The notes: generated by a model from the sequence alone, not told the origin. Counted from the stretch's first letter, positions 24,604 through 34,688 are shown. The stretch: 64,000 nt of DNA from Acinetobacter sp. MB5 (GCF_003261585.1 NZ_POVU01000007.1:1-64000); one strand, 5' to 3'. Numbers and translations are program-made.

Positions 24604-24726
24604 AAGTCATTTAGTTTTATAAAGAAAAGATTTGCTTCGATAAATTTTAACGTAGAGTATAGTTTATTGATGTCATCGTTTAAAGGCTGTTTTATCTGTA
24701 AAGACTTTGAGTTTAAAGTACTCTAT

Positions 24727-25905
24727 TTATTTTGGTAACATTATTTTCCTTAAACTATCTATAAAATCAGACCATTCCTGCATCATCTTAGTTCTATACT
24801 CTAGATGCTGAGCATGGTTATAAGCTTGAGATACAGCATTACCAACTCGGTGTGCTAGCTGAATTTCAATCGCATCATGCATATAGCCTTGTTCATGTAA
24901 TGTGGTTGATGCTAAACCACGGAATCCATGTCCTGTCATTTTACCGTTATAACCCATAGTGCGAATGACACAGAGTAGTGCATTGCTGCTCATTGGTTTG
25001 GCTGTACTGTGATTATAGAAAACGTGTTGCTTGTTGCTAGTCAGAGGTCGCAATCCCTCAATGAGTTCAATAGCCTGTCTAGATAATGGAACGATATGAG
25101 GTTGTGCCATTTTCATTTTTTCAGCAGGTATGCGCCATAAATGATTATCAAAATCAATTTCATTCCATTCCATCATTCTAAGCTCAGCTGTGCGTACAAA
25201 AGTTAAAGTCATCAGCTGAATAGCAGTCTTGATCATTGGATTACCATGATAGCGATCCATTCTCTCAAGAAACGGTGGAAATTCAGAAATATCCAAACGA
25301 GCCATATGTTTTACTTTGCGAGGCTTTAAGGCTTCATGAAGGTGAGGGGTCGGATCATTCTCGATTAGCCCTTTACGAATCGCAAAACGAAAAATACGAC
25401 CAGCTAGAGGAATAGAACGCTTCGCCATTTCTTGTGCACCACGCGCTTCAATTTTTTTTGCACAGGCAAGAACATCTTTCCCTTTAATTTGATCAATTGG
25501 CATATTACCCAAAGCAGGGAAAAGGTCTTTCTCAAAAACAGATAAATCCCGTAAGTAAGTCGTTTCTTTAATAACAGCTTTGCGATCTTCCATCCATTCC
25601 ATAGCAAGCGCTTTAAAAAGTGTATTTTCATCGACCTGTATTTTTTTTTGTTTCTTTGCTTCATTGGGATTAATCCCATCTTTCAGCCGTAAGCGAGCCT
25701 CATCTCTGGCACGGCGAGCCTGAGCTAGTGTGGTTTCTGGATATGTGCCAATACTGAAAATATTTTCTTTACCATTAAAGCGGAATTTCATTCGCCAATG
25801 CATCCCCCCCGATGGTGTGACCTCCAAGTACATACCTTTCTCATCAGAATACTTGGTTTTCTTTTCTAATGGCTTGATTTTTCTGACTTGAGCATCTGTG
25901 AGCAT
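24727..25905 (-). CDS. Tyrosine recombinase / island integrase (DUF4102 type)
   Basis: From the ATG at 25905 the product is 392 residues: MLTDAQVRKIKPLEKKTKYSDEKGMYLEV, the N-terminal DUF4102 domain of P4-like integrases. An in-frame ATG at 25992 would translate the inverted-repeat cluster, so I reject it; GGA precedes 25905. The catalytic domain has T-A-E-L-R (Arg), H-G-F-R-G (the H-x-x-R box) and a final Y-N-H-A-Q-H Tyr region. The tRNA-Ser 3' end lies about 180 bases upstream of the start. It is the likely agent of island integration and excision. Confidence 0.92.
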   Translation of the reverse strand: MLTDAQVRKIKPLEKKTKYSDEKGMYLEVTPSGGMHWRMKFRFNGKENIFSIGTYPETTLAQARRARDEARLRLKDGINPNEAKKQKKIQVDENTLFKALAMEWMEDRKAVIKETTYLRDLSVFEKDLFPALGNMPIDQIKGKDVLACAKKIEARGAQEMAKRSIPLAGRIFRFAIRKGLIENDPTPHLHEALKPRKVKHMARLDISEFPPFLERMDRYHGNPMIKTAIQLMTLTFVRTAELRMMEWNEIDFDNHLWRIPAEKMKMAQPHIVPLSRQAIELIEGLRPLTSNKQHVFYNHSTAKPMSSNALLCVIRTMGYNGKMTGHGFRGLASTTLHEQGYMHDAIEIQLAHRVGNAVSQAYNHAQHLEYRTKMMQEWSDFIDSLRKIMLPK

Positions 25906-25923
25906 TGCTATTTTTCCGTAGAA

Positions 25924-25975
25924 TTGGGGGTATAATTTTGGGGGTAATTTATTATACCCCCAGTTATACCCCCAA
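25924..25975. repeat. Inverted-repeat cluster GGGGGTATA upstream of the integrase
   Basis: TTGGGGGTATAA (25924-25935) and a second GGGGGTAAT copy (25940-25949) face TTATACCCCC twice (25952-25961 and 25964-25973). Together they form a near-perfect large palindrome of two direct copies each way. It lies between the integrase start and the tRNA, so it may be arm-type integrase sites, AlpA sites or an autoregulatory operator. Confidence 0.75.
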
Positions 25976-26018
25976 CTATATCGGGATTGCAATAGATGGA
26001 ATGGATAGTATTAGACAT

Positions 26019-26050
26019 AAAAAAAGCCTAAACCCTTTAAGTTTAAGCTT
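26019..26050 (-). terminator. Probable terminator of tRNA-Ser
   Basis: Read on the minus strand, AAGCTTAAAC pairs with GTTTAGGCTT around a 7-base loop, with one G-T wobble, and is followed by a T-run. It lies 36 bases beyond the tRNA 3' end. Confidence 0.65.
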
Positions 26051-26085
26051 TTGAAGACATCATGAGATATTGTAAGAATAGAAAA

Positions 26086-26175
26086 TGGCGGTGAGAGAGG
26101 GATTCGAACCCTCGATACGCGCAAACGTATACACACTTTCCAGGCGTGCTCCTTCAGCCACTCGGACACCTCACC
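26086..26175 (-). tRNA. tRNA-Ser (anticodon GGA)
   Basis: On the minus strand the sequence runs from GGTGAGG (26175) to TCTCACC-G-CCA (26086). It has an encoded CCA, a T-arm GGGTTCGAATCCC, an extended variable arm typical of serine tRNAs and the loop CTGGAAA. The anticodon GGA (26139-26141) reads UCC/UCU. The integrase lies on its 3' side. The 3' half is the expected attachment sequence. Confidence 0.95.
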
Positions 26176-26293
26176 AAGGCGTGCGATAGTAACCAAAAAA
26201 ATGCAGGCTGCCAAGATTTAATCACCGCTTTACAGAAAAAATTTTATTTAAATGCTAAGATTGCATTAAAAATCATCTTGGTTTAATTATGCG

Positions 26294-28174
26294 ATGCAAA
26301 ATATGACCCAAAAGACAAAATTGCCTGCGATGACTCTGGCAGCGCTGGGTGTAGTGTTTGGTGATATTGGTACCAGCCCACTCTATGCACTTAAAGAATC
26401 ATTCCATGAAGCGCATGGACTTGGAATTAGCCCTGCAAATGTCTTGGGTATTTTGTCGATCATTTTTTGGTGCTTGACGCTGATCATTAGTATCAAATAT
26501 GTGGCCATCGTGATGCGTGTTGACAATAATGGTGAAGGCGGCATCATGGCATTACTTGCCTTGAACTTGCGTAAAGCCCAAATTGCTGAAAATAAAAAAA
26601 TTTATTTAATTGCGATTGGCTTTGTCGGAGCATCTTTGTTCTTTGGGGATGGCATTATTACCCCTGCCATTTCAGTGCTTTCGGCAGTAGAAGGCTTATC
26701 TATCGCGACCAATGTTTTTGACCCTTATATTATGCCGATCGCGATTGTAATCGTAGTGACGCTATTTCTGGTTCAGAAACATGGTACAGCATTTGTAGGG
26801 AAGCTCTTTGGGCCATTGACCTTGATCTGGTTTATCACCATTGGCATTTTTGGGATTATCAGTGTGGTCAAAACCCCATTAGTATTGGGTATGTTTAGTC
26901 CACATTGGGCCGTTGAGTTTATTTTTACTCATCCTGTGATGTCTTTCTTTGTCATGGGTGCAGTGGTATTGACGGTGACTGGTGGCGAAGCACTTTATGC
27001 CGATATGGGACATTTTGGACCTTTACCGATTCGCCTTGCTTGGTTTTTCGTAGTTTTACCGTGTTTGGTGTTGAACTATGCGGGGCAGGGTGCATTGTTA
27101 TTGCGTGACCCGAACGCGATTGAAAATCCATTCTACTTGCTTGTGCCATCATGGGCATTGTATCCAAGTATTGTTTTAGCTGCGATAGCCGCGGTTATTG
27201 CATCTCAAGCAGTCATTTCTGGTGTTTTTTCTTTGGCTCGTCAGGCTGTTCAGCTAGGCTATTTGCCACGTTTTGGAATTAAGCATACTTCAGAGTCTGA
27301 AGAAGGACAGATTTATGTGCCTTTCCTGAACTGGTTATTGTTGGCTGCGATTATTATTTTAATCCTGATTTTTAAAACTAGTTCTAACTTGGCAAGTGCA
27401 TATGGTTTAGCTGTAACACTAACCATGCTGTGTGACACTTTGTTAATTGGTGTCTTTATCTTTTATGCTTGGAAATGGAGTGCGCCAAAACTTTTGCTGT
27501 TAATCACCCCATTTTTAATTTTAGATATAGTTCTTGTTTCGGCAACTTCTTTGAAGATTGTATCAGGCGGTTGGGTGCCATTACTGATCGGTGGTATTGC
27601 CTTTGGTATTCTGATGACGTGGAAGCGTGGTCGAGAGTTGATGTTTGCCAAGCTTGAACATGACACTTTACCAATAGATCTCTTTGTGAAAAGTATTGGC
27701 TCAGATGCAGTTCATTGGGTGCAGGGCGATGCCGTATTTTTAACAGGCACGCCAAATGTTGTCCCCCATGCGATGTTACACAACATTAAGCATAATAAGG
27801 TATTACATGAACGTAATATCCTGATCACCGTGATTGTACAAGATGTACCTTATGTGTCTCAGCAAGAACGGATTCAGGTCGAAACGTTGAATGAGCATTT
27901 TTATCGGATTCAAGTGTTTTATGGTTTTAAAGATGAACCGAATGTACCACGTGATTTAAAACAAGCTTATGAGCAATTGGGCTTTGAATATGATCTGATG
28001 CATATTAGCTTCTTTATTTCTCGAGATCGTGTGGTACATAAAGTGGGAGATGGTATGTCACCATGGCGTGAACGGCTGTTTATTTCCATGCAGAGAAATA
28101 CCAGTCCTGTCAGTGACTTCTACCAAATTCCAACCAACCGTGTGGTTGAGCTAGGCGGACAGATTGAGATCTAG
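26294..28174 (+). CDS. kup: Kup-type low-affinity potassium uptake protein
   Basis: The 626-residue inner-membrane protein carries the Kup signature [19 protein letters not shown] near the N-terminus. About 12 membrane segments and a soluble C-terminal domain (from ~460) follow. It co-transports K+ with H+. The length is normal for the family. ATGs at 26294 and 26303 are both possible starts; the first fits the usual M-Q-N start. It is monocistronic and ends at a strong bidirectional terminator. It is the first clearly chromosomal gene right of the island. Confidence 0.95.
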   Translation: MQNMTQKTKLPAMTLAALGVVFGDIGTSPLYALKESFHEAHGLGISPANVLGILSIIFWCLTLIISIKYVAIVMRVDNNGEGGIMALLALNLRKAQIAENKKIYLIAIGFVGASLFFGDGIITPAISVLSAVEGLSIATNVFDPYIMPIAIVIVVTLFLVQKHGTAFVGKLFGPLTLIWFITIGIFGIISVVKTPLVLGMFSPHWAVEFIFTHPVMSFFVMGAVVLTVTGGEALYADMGHFGPLPIRLAWFFVVLPCLVLNYAGQGALLLRDPNAIENPFYLLVPSWALYPSIVLAAIAAVIASQAVISGVFSLARQAVQLGYLPRFGIKHTSESEEGQIYVPFLNWLLLAAIIILILIFKTSSNLASAYGLAVTLTMLCDTLLIGVFIFYAWKWSAPKLLLLITPFLILDIVLVSATSLKIVSGGWVPLLIGGIAFGILMTWKRGRELMFAKLEHDTLPIDLFVKSIGSDAVHWVQGDAVFLTGTPNVVPHAMLHNIKHNKVLHERNILITVIVQDVPYVSQQERIQVETLNEHFYRIQVFYGFKDEPNVPRDLKQAYEQLGFEYDLMHISFFISRDRVVHKVGDGMSPWRERLFISMQRNTSPVSDFYQIPTNRVVELGGQIEI

Positions 28175-28178
28175 TCAT

Positions 28179-28209
28179 AAAAAAACCAAGGTTTAAACCT
28201 TGGTTTTTT
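28179..28209. terminator. Bidirectional terminator between kup and the secreted proline-rich protein
   Basis: AAAAAACCAAGG-TTTAAA-CCTTGGTTTTTT is a perfect symmetric stem-loop with an A-run on one side and a T-run on the other. It serves both convergent genes. Confidence 0.92.
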
Positions 28210-28228
28210 CTTTGGAGGATATTGTTTC

Positions 28229-28510
28229 TTATTGTGCTGGAGTTGGTGCAGGTGCAGTCATGTTTGGTGTCGCTGCTGGCGCAGAACTATCGGCCATTGG
28301 TTGTGTCGGTTGTGGCGCAGCAACAGGAGTATATTTACCGCTACTCATCAAATCAGCCAATGATCCTGGTTGACCGTTTACTGTCGTACTTACTTTAACT
28401 TGAGATAAACTTTCTAGAGTTTCTCCTGGTTGCACAGCAGGCTCTGCAAACACGGCAGTTGTTGTCAACATCCCCATAAATAACCCAACGCCAATGAATA
28501 TATTACGCAT
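28229..28510 (-). CDS. Small secreted Pro/Ala-rich protein
   Basis: The 93-residue protein has a signal peptide (MRNIFIGVGLFMGMLTTTAVFA, cut after AFA/E). The mature part has GETLESLSQVKVSTTVNG and a proline-alanine-rich tail (APQPTQPM, PAPTPAQ). It is probably periplasmic. I recognise no family and infer no function. Confidence 0.75.
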   Translation of the reverse strand: MRNIFIGVGLFMGMLTTTAVFAEPAVQPGETLESLSQVKVSTTVNGQPGSLADLMSSGKYTPVAAPQPTQPMADSSAPAATPNMTAPAPTPAQ

Positions 28511-28770
28511 ACTTGGACTCCAATATTATTAAAAAAAATTGTGTGAGTTTTAATCGTTACTAACATCCCATAGTTCAGTAACGCTTGCAATCGAGTATAC
28601 GGAATATCAATAAATTATGAGTATAAATATGGTATAAGTACAACAAAATGTTACGTAAAAATTAAAAGAAAAAGCCTACAAGCATACGGATTAGTCACTT
28701 GAAATTGACGACATATACTTTCTTAAATGAGCTTGTTAAGCTGTTTTGCAGTGATCAAGGATAAACCAAT

Positions 28771-29796
28771 ATGACTCAGAAACTTAACCGCAGTATTCAA
28801 GGGCTAGTTTTATTATGTGCAACAGGTATGGCGGATATGGCTTTTGCACAGGATTCATGTTTATCTCAGTTTTACCAACAAACTCCGCCTGTATTGCTGA
28901 AGCAGAGTTTAAATAAAAATACATTTTCTTTGTGTTTTAGTGGCTTCAGCGTGATGTACTCAGGTGTGTCAAAGACAGCTTTATGGAGTGCAGAGCATTT
29001 AACTGTAGCGCGTTTAAGTCAAAAAATTAAACGTGAAGATCAGTTCCATGAAGAGGAACAAGTTCCAGAACAGTTTCGAGCAACGCTCGCGGATTATCGT
29101 GGTTCGGGTTATGACCGTGGTCATATGTCGCCAAATGCAGACATGCCAACTAAAACATCGCAATATGATAGTTTTTCATTAGCCAATATGGTGCCACAGG
29201 CGCCAAAAAATAATCAGGAAGTTTGGCGTAAGCTAGAAGAGGCAACACGTAGTCTGGTTAAAAAACAAAAACAAGAGGTTTATGTAGTGACAGGCCCTGT
29301 TTTTACGGGCCAGCGTTTGAAAACAATCGGAAAGGGCAAAGTGATTGTGCCAACTGCGGTGTTTAAAGCAATTTACATGCCTAAGACTGGGGTGGTGAGT
29401 GCGTATTATGCCCCAAATAATAACTCTCAACAGGTACAGGTGGTGAGTGTTTGTAAGATTGAACAGCAAACAGGATTAAACCTGTTTCCACAGCTCTCAA
29501 TTGACCAAAAGCGTAAAGTCTATGATTTACCTCTGACATCAACGGACGTGAAAGCAGGACGCACACCAGCACTTTTAGAAACAGATCAGCAAAGTGAATG
29601 TGGTGGGCCTTCTGCTTCTTCAGATATTCATTCATTACAACAATCATTTGGGCAAGCGGTACAAGAAGTGACTCAACAGGTGACTCATGATGTGGCCAAA
29701 ACCGTAACGCAGGATGGAGATAACTTCATCAAAAAGTTGTTGAAAGCATTGCTTGATAGTGTACTGGAATTTTTATTAAAGTTATTTAAATCTTAA
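28771..29796 (+). CDS. Secreted DNA/RNA non-specific endonuclease (NUC1 family)
   Basis: The 341-residue protein has a signal peptide ending near A-F-A-Q-D-S-C. The nuclease motif is Y-D-R-G-H-M-S-P-N-A-D-M, in which H118 is the catalytic histidine of the beta-beta-alpha-metal family. It is followed by the metal-binding asparagine region N-M-V-P-Q-A-P-K-N-N-Q-E-V-W. It cleaves DNA and RNA outside the cytoplasm, for nutrient use or competition. The C-terminal ~60 residues are an amphipathic helical extension. The gap 28511-28770 before it holds only AT-rich promoter-like DNA. Confidence 0.9.
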   Translation: MTQKLNRSIQGLVLLCATGMADMAFAQDSCLSQFYQQTPPVLLKQSLNKNTFSLCFSGFSVMYSGVSKTALWSAEHLTVARLSQKIKREDQFHEEEQVPEQFRATLADYRGSGYDRGHMSPNADMPTKTSQYDSFSLANMVPQAPKNNQEVWRKLEEATRSLVKKQKQEVYVVTGPVFTGQRLKTIGKGKVIVPTAVFKAIYMPKTGVVSAYYAPNNNSQQVQVVSVCKIEQQTGLNLFPQLSIDQKRKVYDLPLTSTDVKAGRTPALLETDQQSECGGPSASSDIHSLQQSFGQAVQEVTQQVTHDVAKTVTQDGDNFIKKLLKALLDSVLEFLLKLFKS

Positions 29797-29818
29797 ATCG
29801 ATTTTCAGGGAGTTAGAT

Positions 29819-30064
29819 ATGTTTAAACCATTTGCTGAAGAGCAGTCATCCTCCGCAATTTACGATTTAACTTTAGAGAATCAGTTTGACCGTGTCAATT
29901 TGTATGGCAACTTGCAAATCACCAAGGATCAACATGGCTTAGCTGCGGCCAAAGCTTTACAGGCCTTGATTAATCAAGTCGTTGAGGTTTTGGAGCAGGA
30001 AGAACATTTGCCCGAGCACATTGAACATCAGCCCGAGCAAGAGATTGAAAATCCATTTTTATGA
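29819..30064 (+). CDS. Hypothetical small acidic protein
   Basis: This 81-residue protein begins M-F-K-P-F-A-E-E-Q and has a DNA-binding-free, acidic C-terminus (EQEEHLPEHIEHQPEQEIENPFL). It starts 22 bases after the endonuclease stop behind CAGGGAG, so it is probably co-transcribed. The end overlaps the convergent znuB stop by 6 bases. Function is unknown. Confidence 0.7.
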   Translation: MFKPFAEEQSSSAIYDLTLENQFDRVNLYGNLQITKDQHGLAAAKALQALINQVVEVLEQEEHLPEHIEHQPEQEIENPFL

Positions 30065-30859
30065 AGAATGACGGATCTTCTGGAAACAAAATAAGGCAAA
30101 GAAAATACTCGACATGGTCAGCACGATACTTAAGCCGCTGGCAATGTTGAGCAGGGCGCTTGCCCATAAGCCTACACCCAAAGCGATTTGACCAATCACA
30201 AAGGCATATAACACCATTTGTTTTGGAGAGTCAGCAAGCAAACGTGCAGCAAGTGCTGGAATCACCAAAAGTGCACCCATGAGCAATGAACCAACAGCAC
30301 GCAACGCCAAAACAGTAAATAATGCTAAAAGCAGCATAAACACAAAACGCTGTAATTTGGCATTCACTCCTTCACTAATTGCAATATCTGGGTCAATCGC
30401 AATTTGAACTTGTGCAGACCAGAATTTCCATAAAATACCGACGGCAACCACAATAATTACGGCAAACACAGGCAAGTCTGACCAGCTAATCGTCAACAAG
30501 TCACCGAATAAATAGCTGAGTAGTTCAGGACGTAGTGCAGGTAGGTTTTGGATCAGCATGAGCCCTGAGCAGAGTAGGGTTGCGGCGCAAAGTGCGAGCA
30601 AGGCATCATTGGGTAATCGGCGGTCATGCAAAATCCATAAAACACAGACCAGTAAAATGGCAAGACCTGCAACACCAATCCACATTGGCAGTTGCAAAAC
30701 ACCTGCCACGGCAACACCCAGTAGTGTGCCATGTGACATGGTATCGGCAAAAAAGGACATTCTGCGCCATAGCATCAGACAGCCGAGGGGTGCGGTTAAA
30801 ATAATGAGTAAAGCACCCATGACCCATGCAGGAAGTAAAAGTTGAAACCATTCCATCAT
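30059..30859 (-). CDS. znuB: Zinc ABC transporter permease ZnuB
   Basis: The 266-residue inner-membrane protein of the ABC-3 family has about eight hydrophobic segments. It shows R-R-M-S-F-F-A-D-T-M-S-H-G-T-L-L-G near the N-terminus, a conserved permease signature. With ZnuC and ZnuA it imports Zn2+. It starts 3 bases after znuC, forming zur-znuC-znuB on the minus strand. Expected regulation is by Zur at the site upstream of zur. Confidence 0.93.
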   Translation of the reverse strand: MMEWFQLLLPAWVMGALLIILTAPLGCLMLWRRMSFFADTMSHGTLLGVAVAGVLQLPMWIGVAGLAILLVCVLWILHDRRLPNDALLALCAATLLCSGLMLIQNLPALRPELLSYLFGDLLTISWSDLPVFAVIIVVAVGILWKFWSAQVQIAIDPDIAISEGVNAKLQRFVFMLLLALFTVLALRAVGSLLMGALLVIPALAARLLADSPKQMVLYAFVIGQIALGVGLWASALLNIASGLSIVLTMSSIFFALFCFQKIRHSS

Positions 30860-30862
30860 GGG

Positions 30863-31654
30863 TTAAGCTTCCGGTTCTGGATGAATGTGAGGTCGACTGT
30901 CATGTTCACAGGCAGTCGTTGGACTGTCACCATGCGCACAGTGGTCATGGTGATGTTGATAAAATGCGCGCTGCGTACCAAAAATAGCTTGGTATTCAGG
31001 ATGTTGTTGTACATTTTCAGGAGATCCACTACAGCAGATATGTTTATTTAGGCATACGACACGATGAGTCCCTTGCATGACCCATTGCAAGTCGTGGGAC
31101 ACCATGACAACTGCACAGCCATAGCGTTCAGGTAGGCTGCGGACATATTCATACAATTCTGCTTCAGACTGAATGTCTAAACCTTGCATGGGTTCATCAA
31201 GAACTAAAACCTGTGGTTTACGCAGTAATGCACGTGCTAAAAGAACACGTTGCCGTTCCCCACCTGAGAGTTGTTGAACCTTGGCATCTTGCAGTTTTTC
31301 AATGCCTGTATCATCAATAATTTGCTGCTTGGTTACAGCATCACACACTTCTAGTGCCAGTAAATCTCTAACTCGTAGTGGCAGGCTATGCGAAGGGTTG
31401 AACTTTTGTGGAACATAAGAAAACTTCAGGTGGCGATCTTTTAAAATTTTACCTGAATTGGGTTTTACAATTCCAAGTAGTACCTTGATGAGTGTTGATT
31501 TTCCTGCACCATTTGGGCCGATGAGTGTCACGATTTCACTAGGATATAGCTCAAAATCGACTTGCTTGAGAATGTCTCGCTCATCAATTCGTACATAAAT
31601 TTTTTGAAGTGAGACGAGCGCAGGCGTTAGTGACGTTGTGTGCACTGTTGGCAT
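30863..31654 (-). CDS. znuC: Zinc ABC transporter ATP-binding protein ZnuC, with His-rich tail
   Basis: The 263-residue ATPase has Walker A G-P-N-G-A-G-K-S-T, the signature L-S-G-G-E-R-Q-R, and Walker B V-L-V-L-D-E-P-M. It powers ZnuB. The final ~35 residues are rich in His, Asp and Cys (YQHHHDHCAHGD, then HDSRPHIHPEPE) and may bind zinc as a sensor or reservoir. The start overlaps zur by 28 bases, so the genes are co-translated. Confidence 0.93.
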   Translation of the reverse strand: MPTVHTTSLTPALVSLQKIYVRIDERDILKQVDFELYPSEIVTLIGPNGAGKSTLIKVLLGIVKPNSGKILKDRHLKFSYVPQKFNPSHSLPLRVRDLLALEVCDAVTKQQIIDDTGIEKLQDAKVQQLSGGERQRVLLARALLRKPQVLVLDEPMQGLDIQSEAELYEYVRSLPERYGCAVVMVSHDLQWVMQGTHRVVCLNKHICCSGSPENVQQHPEYQAIFGTQRAFYQHHHDHCAHGDSPTTACEHDSRPHIHPEPEA

Positions 31655-32124
31655 TTTCCTGAAATTTCAATAATGGTGTGATGAATGCTAAATTCATCGG
31701 AATGTGCGAGAGCATTGAGATGTGCCATGAGGGCATCAGCGGATGCTTCTTTAACGGCTTTACAGCTCACACAAATTAAAAATGCAGCTTGATGTCCCTC
31801 ACGTGGGTGACAACAAGGAATAAAGGCATTAATTGAGCTGAGTCGGTGAATCAGACCTTTGTCCAGCAAAAAATCTAGGCTACGGTAAACCGTTGGTGGA
31901 GCTGCTGGTTTATCTGACGTGTTTTTTATTTTAGCTAAAATATCATAAGCACCAATTGGTCCAGAGGCATCTAGAATCAAGTGAAGGACTTCTTTACGTA
32001 AAGGTGTAAGACGTGCACCAGTTGCAAGACATAGTGCCTCAGCCTGATCTAGACGAGCTTGAATATCGCCGTGATCATGTACCTCATGTAAGGTATTGGC
32101 ATGCGAATGCGAACATAAACTCAT
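31627..32124 (-). CDS. zur: Zinc uptake regulator Zur (Fur family)
   Basis: The 165-residue Fur-family repressor has a winged-helix N-half (RLTPLRKEVLHLILDAS, then APPTVYRSLDFLLDKGLIHRL), a CxxC zinc site (CVSCKAV) and a second one at the end (CQQCTQRH). It has an unusual His-rich N-terminus (CSHSHANTLHEVHDHGD). It heads zur-znuCB and is divergent from znuA, so one operator region controls both units. Confidence 0.93.
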   Translation of the reverse strand: MSLCSHSHANTLHEVHDHGDIQARLDQAEALCLATGARLTPLRKEVLHLILDASGPIGAYDILAKIKNTSDKPAAPPTVYRSLDFLLDKGLIHRLSSINAFIPCCHPREGHQAAFLICVSCKAVKEASADALMAHLNALAHSDEFSIHHTIIEISGKCQQCTQRH

Positions 32125-32190
32125 AAATATCTCACTTATGGTGCTTCAAAACAGGATCAGTTAACTCTTTTATAACAATATCACTATTTT

Positions 32191-32211
32191 TAGTGTTATA
32201 GTGTAACACTA
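32191..32211. promoter_or_regulatory. Zur operator between zur and znuA
   Basis: TAGTGTTA (32191-32198) and TAACACTA (32204-32211) form an 8-bp dyad with a 5-base spacer. An imperfect second dyad, TATAACA/TGTTATA, is at 32171-32200. AT-rich GTTATA-type dyads are usual for Zur in this group, and the position in the divergent promoter region fits repression by Zn-Zur. Confidence 0.78.
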
Positions 32212-32222
32212 AATCCGAAGTG

Positions 32223-33086
32223 ATGCTATATAGAGATCGTTTGAACATGATGGCGCGTTTTTTTGCAGCATGTGCTTTGCTGTGTATCAGTGGCAGTTTA
32301 TGGGCACAAGGCTTAGTTGTATCTATTCATCCATTATACCTAATTGCTAAAGAAGTCACGAAGGGGGTTGAAACACCAACTTTATTATTAGGCAATCAAA
32401 CAGGGCATGATGTTCAGTTGACACCAGAAGATCGTAAATCAATTCAGGATGCTGAATTGGTAATCTGGTTGGGCAAAGCGCATGAAGCGCCATTAGATAA
32501 GCTGTTGGGTCATAATCCAAAAGCGATTTCATTATTGAATTCAGGCGTGTTGGCAACTTTGCCATTAAGAGATGTCAGGGCCAATCCAATCGCAAATAGT
32601 GTAGATACCCATGTTTGGTTAGATCCAAATAATGCTGTACGGATTGGTTTTTTTATTGCGGCACTACGCTCGAAGCAACATCCTGAACATAAAGCCGAAT
32701 ATTGGGCAAATGCCAAAAACTTCGCACACCAGTTACTTGTAAAAAGTAAACAGGTTGGTCGATATAACAATACAGTCATGTATTGGTCATATCATGATGC
32801 TTATCAATATTTAGAGCGATCTCTAAATCTTCGACTTGCGGGTGCACTGAGTACTGAGCCGAATATTCCAACAACGGTCAATCAAATCAAATATTTGAGT
32901 GATAACCGTCCATATCCACAAATGTGTTTGTTGGCAGAAGGGCAGGCGAATAGCCAGTATCAGAAGTTGCAACCGTTCCGTTTTCAAGCGGTAGACGAAA
33001 GTATGATTGGTGAAAATAACTTTATTTCAGGTTGGGCAGATTTGGCGCAAAAAATCCAAAACTGTGCAAGAAATATGCATAAATAA
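32223..33086 (+). CDS. znuA: Zinc-binding periplasmic protein ZnuA
   Basis: The solute-binding protein starts after a short basic stretch and a signal peptide (FFAACALLCISGSLWAQG). Histidine ligands lie in S-I-H-P-L-Y, T-G-H-D-V-Q-L, V-D-T-H-V-W-L-D-P and S-Y-H-D-A-Y. It delivers Zn2+ to ZnuBC. ATGs at 32223, 32247 and 32250 are in frame. The later ones give a more typical signal peptide. Confidence 0.9.
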   Translation: MLYRDRLNMMARFFAACALLCISGSLWAQGLVVSIHPLYLIAKEVTKGVETPTLLLGNQTGHDVQLTPEDRKSIQDAELVIWLGKAHEAPLDKLLGHNPKAISLLNSGVLATLPLRDVRANPIANSVDTHVWLDPNNAVRIGFFIAALRSKQHPEHKAEYWANAKNFAHQLLVKSKQVGRYNNTVMYWSYHDAYQYLERSLNLRLAGALSTEPNIPTTVNQIKYLSDNRPYPQMCLLAEGQANSQYQKLQPFRFQAVDESMIGENNFISGWADLAQKIQNCARNMHK

Positions 33087-33164
33087 TCAAATCAAGAGAA
33101 TCTTAATAGAAAATTAAAAAACTACAGATTATTTCAAAATCGTACGTCTTAAGTCGGGAAAAGA

Positions 33165-33193
33165 TTGCATGTTTAGGGGGGGGACTCTATAAT
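33165..33193 (+). promoter_or_regulatory. Sigma-70-type promoter of the atp operon
   Basis: TTGCAT (33165-33170) and TATAAT (33188-33193) are spaced by 17 bases, close to consensus. A run of eight G residues lies in the spacer. It is 63 bases upstream of atpI and is the only good promoter before the operon. Confidence 0.75.
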
Positions 33194-33256
33194 GCCACCG
33201 ATTAAAAACGATCATCAGGTTAACTTGTCAAGCTTTTATGCTGTGAGTGGATAATA

Positions 33257-33655
33257 ATGAGCCGACCAAGTCGCATGATTGACCGACGATTGGCGAAAGC
33301 TTTGGTCTTCTTGCAAGCATTGACGATACCTGTTGCAACTTTGATTGCTTGGGTGCTGAAAGATAGTGTGGTAGCCAAAAGTGTCGCCTTAGGCGGACTG
33401 GTTTGTTGGCTGGCACATAGTTATTTTGCATGGCAGTCTTTTCGGGTTGCAGGAGCACGTGCCTCAAAGCAGGTGCTCTCCAATATGTATCGAGGCATGA
33501 TGGGTAAGTTTACTATCGTGATCGTTGGACTGATTTTGATTTTAAGCAATGTTAAGCCGTTGTCACCGGTAGCATTGTTTTGTGGTTTTATTCTCGTTCA
33601 AGCCATGTCGTGGGTTGCTCCTTGGTGGGTGTCACGTCAACAAAAACGAGTATAG
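33257..33655 (+). CDS. atpI: ATP synthase accessory protein AtpI
   Basis: The 132-residue membrane protein has four hydrophobic segments. It opens the ATP synthase operon, the normal place of atpI. AtpI helps assemble the c-ring. It is small, poorly conserved and identified mostly by position and topology. Confidence 0.85.
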   Translation: MSRPSRMIDRRLAKALVFLQALTIPVATLIAWVLKDSVVAKSVALGGLVCWLAHSYFAWQSFRVAGARASKQVLSNMYRGMMGKFTIVIVGLILILSNVKPLSPVALFCGFILVQAMSWVAPWWVSRQQKRV

Positions 33656-33750
33656 GCGCATAAAAATTGAATATATAGAGCAAGGTGAGATATCTAGCAG
33701 CGTGCGATATTCATCTACTCTTTTTAGTAATTGACATTGACCAGGTGTGA

Positions 33751-34629
<879 letters not shown>

Positions 34630-34636
34630 TGGTATT

Positions 34637-34661
34637 GCCTAATTGTCATGTACAGTTAGGC
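34637..34661 (+). promoter_or_regulatory. Intercistronic stem-loop between atpB and atpE
   Basis: GCCTAATTGT pairs with ACAGTTAGGC (one G-U) around CATGT, followed by an AT-rich stretch before the atpE ribosome-binding site. It may stabilise or process the mRNA so that c subunit is made in excess. There is no strong T-run. Confidence 0.55.
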
Positions 34662-34688
34662 GAATTTTTATATTTTAGTTTGGTATAA

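Larger units (their letters stand above)
4258..26085. mobile_element. Putative integrated genomic island next to tRNA-Ser (left boundary approximate)
   Basis: A tyrosine integrase lies immediately beyond the 3' end of tRNA-Ser(GGA), the classic island arrangement. From there leftwards the DNA carries cargo and mobile functions: a Gp2-type replication protein, an AlpA-type regulator, a YqaJ exonuclease, DUF932, nucleases and methylases. Housekeeping genes resume at kup. I could not find a second copy of the tRNA 3' end between 1 and 25000. The left boundary is therefore inferred from gene content alone and may lie outside the window. No conjugation or virion structural genes are visible. Confidence 0.55.

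Noticed and set aside
4258..26085. Prophage
   Set aside because: No capsid, portal, terminase, tail or lysis genes are visible; only integrase, replication and recombination genes.
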